In this document: positions 54,986 to 62,734 of the stretch, in pieces
How positions within the stretch are numbered: position 1 is the first letter of the stretch
How the letters are laid out: the number at the start of each line of letters is the position of its first letter
NCBI GenBank assembly: GCA_020060215.1
Contig: JAGVAP010000082.1
Location: forward strand, 62,001-126,000
Length of the DNA: 64,000 nucleotides
Reading direction: 5' to 3'
Origin: Deltaproteobacteria bacterium
GTDB taxonomy: Bacteria > Desulfobacterota > DSM-4660 > Desulfatiglandales > HGW-15
The notes under the pieces: generated by a model
Databases searched by the model: none
What the model was told of the DNA's origin: nothing
The model's input: the letters and a program-made list of their open reading frames with translations, nothing else
Made by a program: the position numbers and the translations under genes

Positions 54986-55303
54986 TTAGACGCAGCCAGT
55001 CGGTTTCGGCAAGCCGGCCATCTTGCAGGCTCCCTTTCCCGGTCCCGATGGAAAGAGTTCGTAGATGTACTTCAGCTTGTAACCGGTCACCTTGGAGAGA
55101 ATTCGAACCATCGGAGCAATGCCGTTCTTCTTGTAGTAGTCCTGCAGGACATTGATGACCTTCCAGTGCTCGTCGGTAAGCTCCTCAATCCCTTCCGACT
55201 GCTTCACCCATTTGACCCAGGACTGATTCCAGTTGTTGAAATCGTCGATGAAGCCGTCTTCATCCACATTGAAGGTATTGCCTTCAAAATCCACCGTTGG
55301 CAT
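54986..55303 (-). CDS. dsrC: Sulfite reductase-associated protein DsrC
   Basis: DsrC is the sulfur carrier of dissimilatory sulfite reduction; its two C-terminal cysteines form the trisulfide that DsrMKJOP reduces. The 105-residue protein ends in CKMAGLPKPTGCV, with Cys93 and Cys104 eleven residues apart, exactly as needed. The N-terminus reads DEDGFIDDFNNW. ATG at 55303 has AGGAGG seven bases upstream. It is alone, transcribed oppositely to dsrAB, and ends at its own terminator. The same organism would need dsrMKJOP elsewhere, since none is here. Confidence 0.96.
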   Translation of the reverse strand: MPTVDFEGNTFNVDEDGFIDDFNNWNQSWVKWVKQSEGIEELTDEHWKVINVLQDYYKKNGIAPMVRILSKVTGYKLKYIYELFPSGPGKGACKMAGLPKPTGCV

Positions 55304-55405
55304 AGATATGACCTCCTATTGACGATATAATATAAGCGAGTTTAATGATTTGGATTTCCTGCAGAATTTTTCTATATCCTACTTTGTCAGGGATGTCAAA
55401 TCTTT

Positions 55406-56812
55406 TCACTGGATCTGCTTTGCCTCCCGTCGGCCCCGCTCCAGGAGCGCCGCCCTCACCAGCCCCTCTCCCCAGACGGAAGTCCCGCCTGCATGAAGAT
55501 GGGTATAGGTGGCCAGCAGGTTCCCCTTGAGAACCCCGTCCCGCTCCCCGTCGAGCCCACGGCCCCGCCGGACCTTGAAGATCGTCTTCAGCTCGGTCGT
55601 ACGCTCCGTCAAGGGTCTCGAATAGTGAAACTCGTGCCCGCGAAGGCTCTCCCCCATCTCGTAATAAGGATTCCTCCCATCCACCTCGAGCACCGTATAG
55701 CCGTGCCCCTGAGGCTTCTCTTCCAGGACGAAGGACAGGGGAAGGGCGCCGACCATGGGGTAGGCCTTCTCCCCCACGAGAAGCCGCTCCCCCAGATACA
55801 TGAGCCCCCCGCATTCGGCATAGACCGGGAGGCCCTGCTCGATGGCCCGACGCAGAGACTCCTTGAACGACCGGTTGGCCGCAAGAGGTTCGGCCTGAGT
55901 CTCGGGGAACCCGCCACCAATGTAGAGACCGTCGATCGGTGGGAGGGTGCTTTCGTGAATGGAGTCGATCTCCACGAGGGTGGCTCCCAGGCAGTTGAGC
56001 CTCGCCAGGTTCTCGGGATAATAGAACCAGAAGGACTTGTCCCGAATCACCCCGATCCGTACGGTCTGCACCGGATGGTGCGCCGGATCGGGTACGGTTC
56101 CGTCCTGTCCCGGGATCTCCACATCCCCTGCGATCCGCCAGAGGGACTCCAGGTCGAGATTCCGCTCCACGTTCTCCCGCGCCCACTGAACCGCCTTCTC
56201 CGCAAAACCGCTCTCCAGGTGCGGAATGAGCCCCATATGCCTTTCAGGGAAGGCGGACCCTTTCAGCTTGGGCATGACCCCGATCACCGGTAGGCCGCAA
56301 TACTGCTCGATCGCTGCTCGAACGATCGATTCCTGCCGTTTGCCGGCCACCCTGTTCAGGATGACGCCCGCAAGCCTGAGGTCCGGGTCGAACCTCTGGC
56401 ACCCCAGGATCAGAGCGGCCACGGTCCTCGTGGCCATGGTCACGTCGGCGATGAGGATGACCGGAGTGTCGATGATTTTGGCCAGCTCGGCGGTGCTGCA
56501 GCAGCCGTCCCGGTCCAGACCGTCGAAGAGGCCCCGGTTCCCTTCAACGACGGAGATATCCGCACCCGCGGAATGGAGCATAAAGGAGTTGAGCATCTGC
56601 TCTCCGGTCATGAGAAAGGGATCCAGGTTGTAGCAGGGTCGTGCTGCGGCAAAGGCGAGCCACCCGGCGTCGATGAAATCCGGCCCCTTCTTGAACACGG
56701 CGACCTGCCGGTCCCTCGCCCTCCAGGCGGAGACCAGGCCAAGGGAAAAGATGGTCTTCCCCGAGCCCCCGCGGAGGGCCGCAATGGTCAATCTTGGTCG
56801 ATGAATGGACAT
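55406..56812 (-). CDS. dsrN: CbiA/CobB-type cobyrinate amidotransferase, probable DsrN siroheme amidase
   Basis: This 468-residue ATP-dependent amidotransferase has an N-terminal ATPase domain (RGGSGKTIFSLG, near residue 15) and a C-terminal glutaminase domain with Cys in VYAECGGLMYLG (about 332) and HEFHYS. CbiA amidates cobyrinate; close homologues next to dsrAB (DsrN) make siroheme amide for sulfite reductase. Position beside dsrC and dsrAB favours that role, though B12 synthesis is not excluded. ATG at 56812 is used; a TTG at 56830 would add six residues. Confidence 0.88.
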   Translation of the reverse strand: MSIHRPRLTIAALRGGSGKTIFSLGLVSAWRARDRQVAVFKKGPDFIDAGWLAFAAARPCYNLDPFLMTGEQMLNSFMLHSAGADISVVEGNRGLFDGLDRDGCCSTAELAKIIDTPVILIADVTMATRTVAALILGCQRFDPDLRLAGVILNRVAGKRQESIVRAAIEQYCGLPVIGVMPKLKGSAFPERHMGLIPHLESGFAEKAVQWARENVERNLDLESLWRIAGDVEIPGQDGTVPDPAHHPVQTVRIGVIRDKSFWFYYPENLARLNCLGATLVEIDSIHESTLPPIDGLYIGGGFPETQAEPLAANRSFKESLRRAIEQGLPVYAECGGLMYLGERLLVGEKAYPMVGALPLSFVLEEKPQGHGYTVLEVDGRNPYYEMGESLRGHEFHYSRPLTERTTELKTIFKVRRGRGLDGERDGVLKGNLLATYTHLHAGGTSVWGEGLVRAALLERGRREAKQIQ

Positions 56813-56854
56813 ACGAATACCTGTAGACAATTGGGCTGAGCCGAAAAAGGCCTG

Positions 56855-56983
56855 TCGGAATGATGGAAATATGGAAAGGCGGAATAATGGGTTCCAGGAG
56901 AGTCAACGCCAAACTCCAAGACCGGTGTCACCGTCTCCTCTTCTTCCCAGCACTCCAGTGTTCCATCATTCCGACATGCCTGT
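56855..56983. repeat. GGAATGATGG inverted pair near dsrN
   Basis: GGAATGATGGAAATATGG and CACTCCAGTGTTCCATCATTCC face each other about 100 bp apart, the same pattern as 49013-49098 before ilvB. Confidence 0.65.
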
Positions 56984-57166
56984 GCTCAGAGCCGGTTCCG
57001 GCAAATCCCGTCGGCCTCACCTTCCAGAGGGCCAGAAGCGCTACCGATTTCCTGTAGCGCCCCGGGGATATTATACTCGTCCGACGCGGGGTGATGAAAT
57101 GCCTTTTTTGCCTCCCTGCAAATTATTGGAAACCGACCCATCCTGCCTGGATCGGCCATTTTTCAG

Positions 57167-57196
57167 TTGACAACTATGGAGAATTCTTCCTATAAG
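57167..57196 (+). promoter_or_regulatory. Promoter of dsrABD
   Basis: TTGACA (57167-57172), 18-bp spacer and TATAAG (57191-57196). A start near 57203 gives a 5' leader of about 330 nt before dsrA, which is long; the leader has no recognised gene or riboswitch. Confidence 0.65.
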
Positions 57197-57534
57197 TCTA
57201 AGTCTATTCTGCTATTGCGAGGGTTATCTTCGAGTAGGAAGGGTGTCCCTCGCATGCATTCCGCGAAATAGAAGACCTGATCATGGGCACATTTTTTTCG
57301 CAGTCCCTCCTGGGCTCCGGACCCTGAGGCCCGTGTATTTTCGCTCGGGTGATAAGCCCGGCTGCGGGATGAACTTCACTCCTACGGTTTCCTCCACCGC
57401 TGGTGAGAAGATATTAGACACAAGAAAGGACTGCACAGAAGGATTTCACGGGAGGATGTGAGGTAGGGCATTGATGTGGTCGCCCATTTTAGAGAGATCT
57501 ATAACCCTATTTTTCGAAGAAGGAGGCGTGGGTG
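57197..57534 (+). other. Long dsr leader region with no gene
   Basis: About 338 bp lie between the promoter and dsrA. A 72-codon frame (57243-57461) has no ribosome binding site or family. Short GC-rich inverted pairs exist (GGGC...GGCCC near 57310-57332), without a clear terminator. Confidence 0.45.
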
Positions 57535-58956
57535 ATGGCTTTTGAACCGAAAGCACCGCAAAAGGAGTTGAAGTATAAAGAGCTCCGCATTTATTCCGAT
57601 GCTGACTTGAAGAACTACACGGAGGAAGAGCTCAAGAATTTCAAGATCAAGCACAAGATCCCCATGTGCGAGGAGCTGGAGAGCGGGCCCTGGCCGAGCT
57701 TCGTGGCGGACGCCAAACGCGCGGCCCTGCACAGGAGGAAGCTGGGGAAGGAAAAGCTCCTGATCGAGCAGGACGTGGTTGAGGATCTGCTGGGCCAGCT
57801 GGAGCGTTCGTTTGAGGATGGAGAGACCCACTGGAAACACGGCGGCATCGTGGGCGTGTTCGGATATGGCGGAGGCGTTATCGGCAGGTACTCGGACCTC
57901 CAGGAGGAGTTCCCCTCCATCGCCCATTTTCATACCATGCGCGTGAACCAGCCGGCGAGCAAGTTCTACAACTCCGACTACCTGAGGACCCTGTGCGATC
58001 TGTGGGAATATCGAGGGAGCGGGATGATGAATTTCCACGGCTCCACCGGCGACATCATCTTCCTGGGGACGTTCACGGAACAGCTCGAGCCGATTTTCTA
58101 TGAGCTGACCCATGTCCTGGACCAGGACCTGGGCGGATCCGGCTCCAACCTGCGCACCCCATCCTGTTGTATCGGCAAGGCCCGCTGCGAATGGGCATGC
58201 TACGACACCCAGGACATGTGCTACGAGATGACCAACAACTACCAGGACGAGCTGCACCGTCCGGCCTTCCCTTACAAGTTCAAGTTCAAGTTCGACGGTT
58301 GCCCCAACTGCTGCGTCGCGTCCATCGCACGCGCCGATATGTCCTTCATCGGGACATGGAGGGACAGCATCCGGATCGACCAGAAGGCGGTCCAGGGCTA
58401 CATCGGCGGCGACCTGAAACCCAATGCAGGGGCCCATTCAGGCAAGAACTGGGGCAAGTTCGACATCCAGAAAGAGGTCATTGACCTCTGCCCCACCAAG
58501 TGCATGTGGATGGAGGGGAAGACCCTCAAGATCGACGACAAGGAATGCACCCGCTGCATGCACTGCATCAACGTCATGCCTCAGGCCCTGCGGCCCGGGG
58601 AAGACTCGGGCGTGAGCATCCTGCTCGGCGCCAAGGCCCCCATCCTCGAAGGCGCGCAGATGTCCCTTCTGACCATCCCCTTCATGAAGGCCGAGCCTCC
58701 TTATGACAGCATCAAGGAGAACGTGATCGAGCCGGTTTGGGACTGGTGGATGGAAGAAGGAAAGAACCGTGAGCGTTTGGGCGAGCTGATCCAACGGCAG
58801 GGCATCCGGAAGCTCATGGAGGTCCTGAAGATCCCCGCCATGCCGCAGTTCGTGAAGGAACCGCGCTCCAACCCGTACATCTTCTGGAAAGAGGAAGATG
58901 TGCCCGGCGGATGGAAGAGAGATATCAACGATTACCGCTCCAGACACAAGAGATAG
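57535..58956 (+). CDS. dsrA: Dissimilatory sulfite reductase alpha subunit DsrA
   Basis: DsrA and DsrB reduce sulfite to the DsrC-bound sulfur stage with sirohaem-[4Fe-4S] centres. The 473-residue protein has the sirohaem-cluster Cys in CCIGKARCEWAC and CPNCC, and the ferredoxin insert CPTKC...CTRCMHC (about 323-345). N-terminal KIPMCEELESGPWPSFV is typical. ATG at 57535 follows AGGAGG by eight bases; a GTG three bases earlier is in frame but less likely. It starts the dsrABD cluster, 12 bp before dsrB. Confidence 0.97.
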   Translation: MAFEPKAPQKELKYKELRIYSDADLKNYTEEELKNFKIKHKIPMCEELESGPWPSFVADAKRAALHRRKLGKEKLLIEQDVVEDLLGQLERSFEDGETHWKHGGIVGVFGYGGGVIGRYSDLQEEFPSIAHFHTMRVNQPASKFYNSDYLRTLCDLWEYRGSGMMNFHGSTGDIIFLGTFTEQLEPIFYELTHVLDQDLGGSGSNLRTPSCCIGKARCEWACYDTQDMCYEMTNNYQDELHRPAFPYKFKFKFDGCPNCCVASIARADMSFIGTWRDSIRIDQKAVQGYIGGDLKPNAGAHSGKNWGKFDIQKEVIDLCPTKCMWMEGKTLKIDDKECTRCMHCINVMPQALRPGEDSGVSILLGAKAPILEGAQMSLLTIPFMKAEPPYDSIKENVIEPVWDWWMEEGKNRERLGELIQRQGIRKLMEVLKIPAMPQFVKEPRSNPYIFWKEEDVPGGWKRDINDYRSRHKR

Positions 58957-58968
58957 GAGGTACGAATA

Positions 58969-60156
58969 ATGGCGCTTTCCAAAGAGAGATTGGGTCTATA
59001 TAATCCGCAGAAACCGATGGAGAACCGGCTGACGGATATGGGGCCGAGGCACTTCTGGCAATATTTCCCGCCCGTCATCCAGAAGAACTACGGCCAGTGG
59101 AAATATCATGAGATCCTGGAACCGGGCATCCTGGTCCACGTGGCCGAGTCCGGAGACAAGGTCTTCACCGTCAGGGTCGGCGGCTGCCGCTTCATGACCG
59201 TGGAGCACGTACGCGAGATGTGCGAGATCGCCGACAAGCATTGCGGCGGCTTCGTCCGCTTCACCACCAGGAACAACATCGAGTTCTTGGTGGACAGCCT
59301 GGAGAAGGTAGCGGCCCTGAAGAAGGACCTCATGAGCCGGAAGCACGTCACGGGCAGCTACAAGTTCCCCATCGGCGGCACCGGCGCCGGTGTGACGAAT
59401 ATCGTCCACACCCAGGGATACCTCCACTGCCATACACCCGCCACGGATGCCTCCTCCATGGTCAAGGCGGTCATGGATGATCTGTTCGATTATTTCCAGA
59501 GCATGACCCTGCCGGCGCAGGTGAGGGTCTCCATGGCGTGCTGCCTGAACATGTGCGGCGCCGTGCACTGCTCGGATATCGCCCTTCTGGGTTATCACCG
59601 GAAACCCCCGATCGTGGACGGGGAGGTCCTGGAGAATGTCTGCGAGATCCCGCTGGTCATCGCAGCCTGCCCCACGGCGGCCATCTCGCCCACCAAGACC
59701 GAAGCGGGCAAAAAGGCCGTGAAGATCAAGGAAGAGCGCTGCATGTTCTGCGGCAACTGCTACACCATGTGCATGGCCCTTCCCCTTTCCGACAAGGAAG
59801 GGGACTGCGTGACCATCATGGCCGGCGGCAAGGTGTCGAACCGCATCAGCCCGCCCAAGTTCAGCAAGGTCGTGATCCCGGCCCTTCCCAACAGCTTTCC
59901 GCGTTTTCCCGAGACCTGCGACGCAGTGAAGAAGATCGTGGAGGCCTACGCGAGCGATGCGAAGAAGTATGAGCGCATCGGGGACTGGGCCGAGAGGATC
60001 GGTTGGGAGAAATTCTTCGAAAAATGCGGCATCCCGTTTACGGATCACCTCATCGACGACTATCGGCTTCAGTACGACACCTACAGGACCTCGACCCAGT
60101 TCAAGTACACGGATGCCTCCTGGGAGGTCTCCAAGGCGGTGGGCGGCATCGATTAA
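58969..60156 (+). CDS. dsrB: Dissimilatory sulfite reductase beta subunit DsrB
   Basis: This 395-residue partner of DsrA has [35 protein letters not shown] and sirohaem-cluster Cys in [13 protein letters not shown]. The ferredoxin domain is CPTAAIS...[11 protein letters not shown] (about 230-265). C-terminal [15 protein letters not shown] is family-typical. ATG follows AGGAGG, 12 bp after dsrA, as in all dsrAB loci. Confidence 0.97.
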   Translation: MALSKERLGLYNPQKPMENRLTDMGPRHFWQYFPPVIQKNYGQWKYHEILEPGILVHVAESGDKVFTVRVGGCRFMTVEHVREMCEIADKHCGGFVRFTTRNNIEFLVDSLEKVAALKKDLMSRKHVTGSYKFPIGGTGAGVTNIVHTQGYLHCHTPATDASSMVKAVMDDLFDYFQSMTLPAQVRVSMACCLNMCGAVHCSDIALLGYHRKPPIVDGEVLENVCEIPLVIAACPTAAISPTKTEAGKKAVKIKEERCMFCGNCYTMCMALPLSDKEGDCVTIMAGGKVSNRISPPKFSKVVIPALPNSFPRFPETCDAVKKIVEAYASDAKKYERIGDWAERIGWEKFFEKCGIPFTDHLIDDYRLQYDTYRTSTQFKYTDASWEVSKAVGGID

Positions 60157-60186
60157 AACCGGCCGCTTTCACGAAGGAGTGAAACC

Positions 60187-60417
60187 ATGGAAGATTTGAA
60201 ACAAGCGATTCTTGAATTCGCGACAACCAACAAGAAGACGAAATTCTATTTCAGCGACATGGAAAAAGGGGTCAGGGAGAAGTTTCCCGAAGCCAAGGCT
60301 CGAGACATCAAGAAGGCTGCAACGGCTTTGGTGAATGAAGAGAAGCTGATCTATTTTTCCACCGGAAGCAGCACCATGTACGGGCTGAAGGGACGGGGGC
60401 AGACAGAGGATCATTAG
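60187..60417 (+). CDS. dsrD: Winged-helix protein DsrD
   Basis: This 76-residue winged-helix protein is found next to dsrAB in sulfate reducers. It stimulates DsrAB activity in Archaeoglobus and Nitratidesulfovibrio work and is used as a marker of reductive dsr. The sequence LKQAILEFATTNKKTKFYFS, EAKARDIKKAATALVNEEKL and the ending YFSTGSSTMYGLKG match the family. ATG follows AAGGAGT, 30 bp after dsrB. It supports reductive, not sulfur-oxidising, metabolism. Confidence 0.96.
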   Translation: MEDLKQAILEFATTNKKTKFYFSDMEKGVREKFPEAKARDIKKAATALVNEEKLIYFSTGSSTMYGLKGRGQTEDH

Positions 60418-60453
60418 CATCGATTTCCGCTGTTTGCCGTTTTGAAGGACCAA

Positions 60454-60487
60454 AGGGGTCGCTGTTCCCGGCGGAACGGCGACCTCT
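60454..60487 (+). terminator. Hairpin after dsrD
   Basis: AGGGGTCGCTGTTCC (60454-60468) pairs over 15 bp with GGAACGGCGACCTCT (60473-60487), loop CGGC. The following sequence is only moderately T-rich (ATTTGTTGT), so it may terminate or stabilise the dsrABD mRNA and separate it from the TPR gene. Confidence 0.65.
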
Positions 60488-60515
60488 GCTATTTGTTGTC
60501 TGAGGATCAGGAAGT

Positions 60516-61166
60516 ATGGAAACGAAAGAGAGAGAGCCGCAGGATTCCGAGGATTTCATCCGGAAGCAAAAGGCGATCCTGGCCGAAAACCCGGAGTGTG
60601 CAAGCACTTCCTACAACCTGGGCGTCTCCCTGATGGAGCAGGGCCGCCTGGACGAGGCCGCCGATGCCTTCAGGGATGCGACCGAGAACAGCGGCCGCAT
60701 GTTCGAGGCGTGGGTGAATCTCGGGTACATCCGTTTCAAGCAGGGGGATCTGCAGGGGGTGGTCGAGGCCAATCGGAGGGCGGTGGAGCTGGAGCCGAGA
60801 TATGCCAGGGGTTACTCCAACCTCGGGTTTGCCTATCTTCAGATGGAGCAAACGGAAGAGGCGATCGAGGCCTTGAAGAGGGCCATTGAACTGAACCCGG
60901 AGATCGTCCAGGCATGGAACAACCTGGCCAATGCCTACCTCCAGGAAGGGGATGTGGACAAGGCGATCGAGACAGGGGAGAAGCTCGTGGCGAAGGCCCC
61001 CAATTTCGGCCTGGGGCACAACAACCTGGCGGTTGCGTACTGCTCAAGAGAAGAATACGCCAAGGCGATCGAGCATCTGGACAAGGCCGTGTCCCTCGGA
61101 TTCCAGGCCCATCCCGATTTCGTGGAAAAGCTGGCGCCCTACCGCGTGGAGGGGCAAGGAGCTTGA
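60516..61166 (+). CDS. Tetratricopeptide repeat protein
   Basis: This 216-residue protein has about five TPR units from residue 30 to 200, e.g. ASTSYNLGVSLMEQGRLDEA and YSNLGFAYLQMEQTEEAI. There is no signal peptide or enzymatic domain. It lies between dsrD and a small gene of unknown role; TPR proteins are seen near dsr genes in other sulfate reducers, suggesting an assembly or scaffold role, which is inference. ATG at 60516 follows AGGA at poor spacing. Confidence 0.88.
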   Translation: METKEREPQDSEDFIRKQKAILAENPECASTSYNLGVSLMEQGRLDEAADAFRDATENSGRMFEAWVNLGYIRFKQGDLQGVVEANRRAVELEPRYARGYSNLGFAYLQMEQTEEAIEALKRAIELNPEIVQAWNNLANAYLQEGDVDKAIETGEKLVAKAPNFGLGHNNLAVAYCSREEYAKAIEHLDKAVSLGFQAHPDFVEKLAPYRVEGQGA

Positions 61167-61190
61167 CAACCCTTTCAGATCGACTATGAT
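61163..61190 (+). promoter_or_regulatory. Promoter of the small dsr-linked gene
   Basis: TTGACA (61163-61168), 16-bp spacer and TATGAT (61185-61190). It overlaps the TPR stop codon and would start transcription near 61197, about 100 bp before the next gene. Confidence 0.75.
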
Positions 61191-61298
61191 TCGCTAACCT
61201 TGAACGGGTCAGCGGGTCCCGGACAGAAAAAGCAACCCGGTCGACATGCCGCACTTGGCGGCGGAGACAGAGTTCATTATACTAAAGGAGGTGTTTCT

Positions 61299-61622
61299 AT
61301 GGCTGACTACTGCATCAATGTTTTTCTGAACGAAGAACAGGAAAAGAAGCTACAGGAGTTGGGCCTGGGGAGCCACATAACCGAGATGGAGGGAAAAAAG
61401 GTCGTTCAGGTGGCCATGAGCGAAAAGGACCAGAAGAAACTCAAGAAGAGCTTCCCCGATCTCGAGTTCAACGCTTCCAACGAGTGTGTCCTGCCGGATG
61501 CGGCTCAATTGACCTTGCTGGACATCATCTTCAACGTCCAGAGCCTGGACGTCATGAAGTTCGCCATCACGAAACTCTACAATCCCCTGGCAGGGAAGGA
61601 ACTCCGAAGCAAGATCCACTAA
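61299..61622 (+). CDS. Conserved-looking small protein of unknown function downstream of dsr
   Basis: I do not recognise this 107-residue protein. It is soluble, with a Lys/Glu-rich first half (NEEQEKKLQELGLGSHITEM, SEKDQKKLKKSFPDL), one Cys (NECVLPD), and a hydrophobic segment LTLLDIIFNVQSLDVMKFAI. The ribosome binding site AAAGGAGGTG is excellent. It has its own strong promoter (61163-61190) and strong terminator (61662-61695), so it is probably highly expressed as a single gene next to dsrABD. Low GC-skew or signs of transfer were not seen. A link to sulfur metabolism is only suggested by position. Confidence 0.8.
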   Translation: MADYCINVFLNEEQEKKLQELGLGSHITEMEGKKVVQVAMSEKDQKKLKKSFPDLEFNASNECVLPDAAQLTLLDIIFNVQSLDVMKFAITKLYNPLAGKELRSKIH

Positions 61623-61661
61623 AAGGCGGCGCCGTTCCCTCGCCGGTGGAACCACAGGCAT

Positions 61662-61695
61662 ATGCTGCCCCCGTTTTCGGGCAGCATTTTTGTTT
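61662..61695 (+). terminator. Rho-independent terminator of the small dsr-linked gene
   Basis: ATGCTGCCC (61662-61670) and GGGCAGCAT (61679-61687) form a 9-bp perfect stem with an 8-nt loop, followed by TTTTTGTTT. Confidence 0.92.
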
Positions 61696-61773
61696 CATCG
61701 TGAAACCTTGGGCTCTGTGGGTTGACAGGGTTGGGCAGAGTGCCCGGAGGGACCAGTCGATTCGAGGGAGAAA

Positions 61774-62409
61774 ATGAGGATGACCGATCTATTGCGAAGT
61801 TACGAACTGCTGGCGGACCAGGCCGATGGTGCGTTCGCGGATATGGCCGCGGCCCACGGCGAGGCCATCCGGTGCCGCCCCCGGTGTTCGGATTGCTGTC
61901 ACGCGGTCTTCGGCCTCTTCCTGATCGAGGCGGTCTATCTCCATGAGCATTTCCTGCAGCTGGATCAGGAGATCAAGAAGGCTGCGCTGCTGCGGTGCAG
62001 CGATATGGAGAGGGGGTTGCGCAGGCTGGAAAAGAAGGTCCGGCTCCATGAAGAGGACCCTCGCATGCAGCAGGTTGTCCTTGCAACGGAGAGGATCCGT
62101 TGTCCGCTGCTCGACGACCATCAGGAGTGCGTGCTTTACCTCAACCGTCCCATCACCTGCCGCGTCTACGGCATCCCCAACAGGATCCAGGGAAAGGCGC
62201 GGGTCTGCGGGAAATCGGGTTTTCAGAAGGGAGAGTCTTATCAGGCCTTCGACCTGGACGGCGTATACCGTTCCCTCTACGGTCTTTCCGCGCAGCTCCT
62301 GCAAAGCAGCGGCAGCGAGGAAGACCTGGACCGGGCATCCCTGCTGATCTCCGTATCCAAGATCATCACGACACCCTACGAAGCCCTGATTCGCGGGGAG
62401 CTTGAATAG
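61774..62409 (+). CDS. YkgJ-family cysteine-cluster protein
   Basis: This 211-residue protein carries the YkgJ/CxxCxxCC-type metal-binding cluster: CRPRCSDCCHAVFG near residue 34, CPLLDDHQECVLYLNRPITC near 110-129 and CRVYGIP, with a later Cys in RVCGKSG. Such proteins are thought to bind zinc or an Fe-S cluster; none has a settled role. The first ATG at 61774 follows GGGAG; ATG at 61780 is also possible. It stands alone between the terminator and a run of palindromic repeats. Confidence 0.85.
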   Translation: MRMTDLLRSYELLADQADGAFADMAAAHGEAIRCRPRCSDCCHAVFGLFLIEAVYLHEHFLQLDQEIKKAALLRCSDMERGLRRLEKKVRLHEEDPRMQQVVLATERIRCPLLDDHQECVLYLNRPITCRVYGIPNRIQGKARVCGKSGFQKGESYQAFDLDGVYRSLYGLSAQLLQSSGSEEDLDRASLLISVSKIITTPYEALIRGELE

Positions 62410-62413
62410 ATCG

Positions 62414-62451
62414 TTCCAGGATCCAAGATGCAGGATACAGGATTCAAGACA
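62414..62451. repeat. ATGCAGGATACAGGATTC repeat
   Basis: GATCCAAGATGCAGGATACA followed by GGATTCAAGAC is almost the exact reverse complement of 32136-32170 inside the ech operon. Confidence 0.65.
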
Positions 62452-62455
62452 GTCC

Positions 62456-62546
62456 CGCAGGATGGGTGGAGCGCAGAGAAACCCATCCATTCAAAGGTCA
62501 GGCTTCAAAGCTGATGGGTTTCGCTTCGCTCCACCCATCCTACAAG
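62456..62546. repeat. GGATGGGTGGAGCG palindromic element, copy A
   Basis: GCAGGATGGGTGGAGCGCAG (from 62458) and GATGGGTTTCGCTTCGCTCC with ACCCATCCTAC (62513-62541) are mirrored arms around about 25 bp. The arms also contain the inner pair GAAACCCATC/GATGGGTTTC. Confidence 0.75.
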
Positions 62547-62618
62547 GACAAACCGCCAACTGCCTGACCCGCTTCTCTTGTGTACCCCCCACCCCGGACC
62601 CCCTCTTGACCGTAAGGC

Positions 62619-62734
62619 GTAGGATGGGCAGCGAAACCCATCTATTCAAAAGGTGTTAAGTCGCATGGCAGACAGATGGGGTTCGTTTCCTCCTATGCCG
62701 AGGCTATGGAGGACAGGTCGCTCCACCCATCCTG
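62619..62734. repeat. GGATGGGTGGAGCG palindromic element, copy B
   Basis: GTAGGATGGGCAGCGAAACC (from 62619) is mirrored by GATGGGGTTCGTTTCC and GCTCCACCCATCCTGC (62719-62734), with about 28 extra bases inside the right arm. It overlaps the last codons of the reverse-strand gene ending at 62693. Confidence 0.7.

Noticed and set aside
56805..57170. 121-codon forward frame upstream of dsrA
   Set aside because: It crosses a dispersed repeat pair, has no ribosome binding site and no recognisable domain.
57243..57461. 72-codon forward frame in the dsr leader
   Set aside because: There is no ribosome binding site or family match. It could be a leader peptide, but composition and lack of a terminator do not support that.
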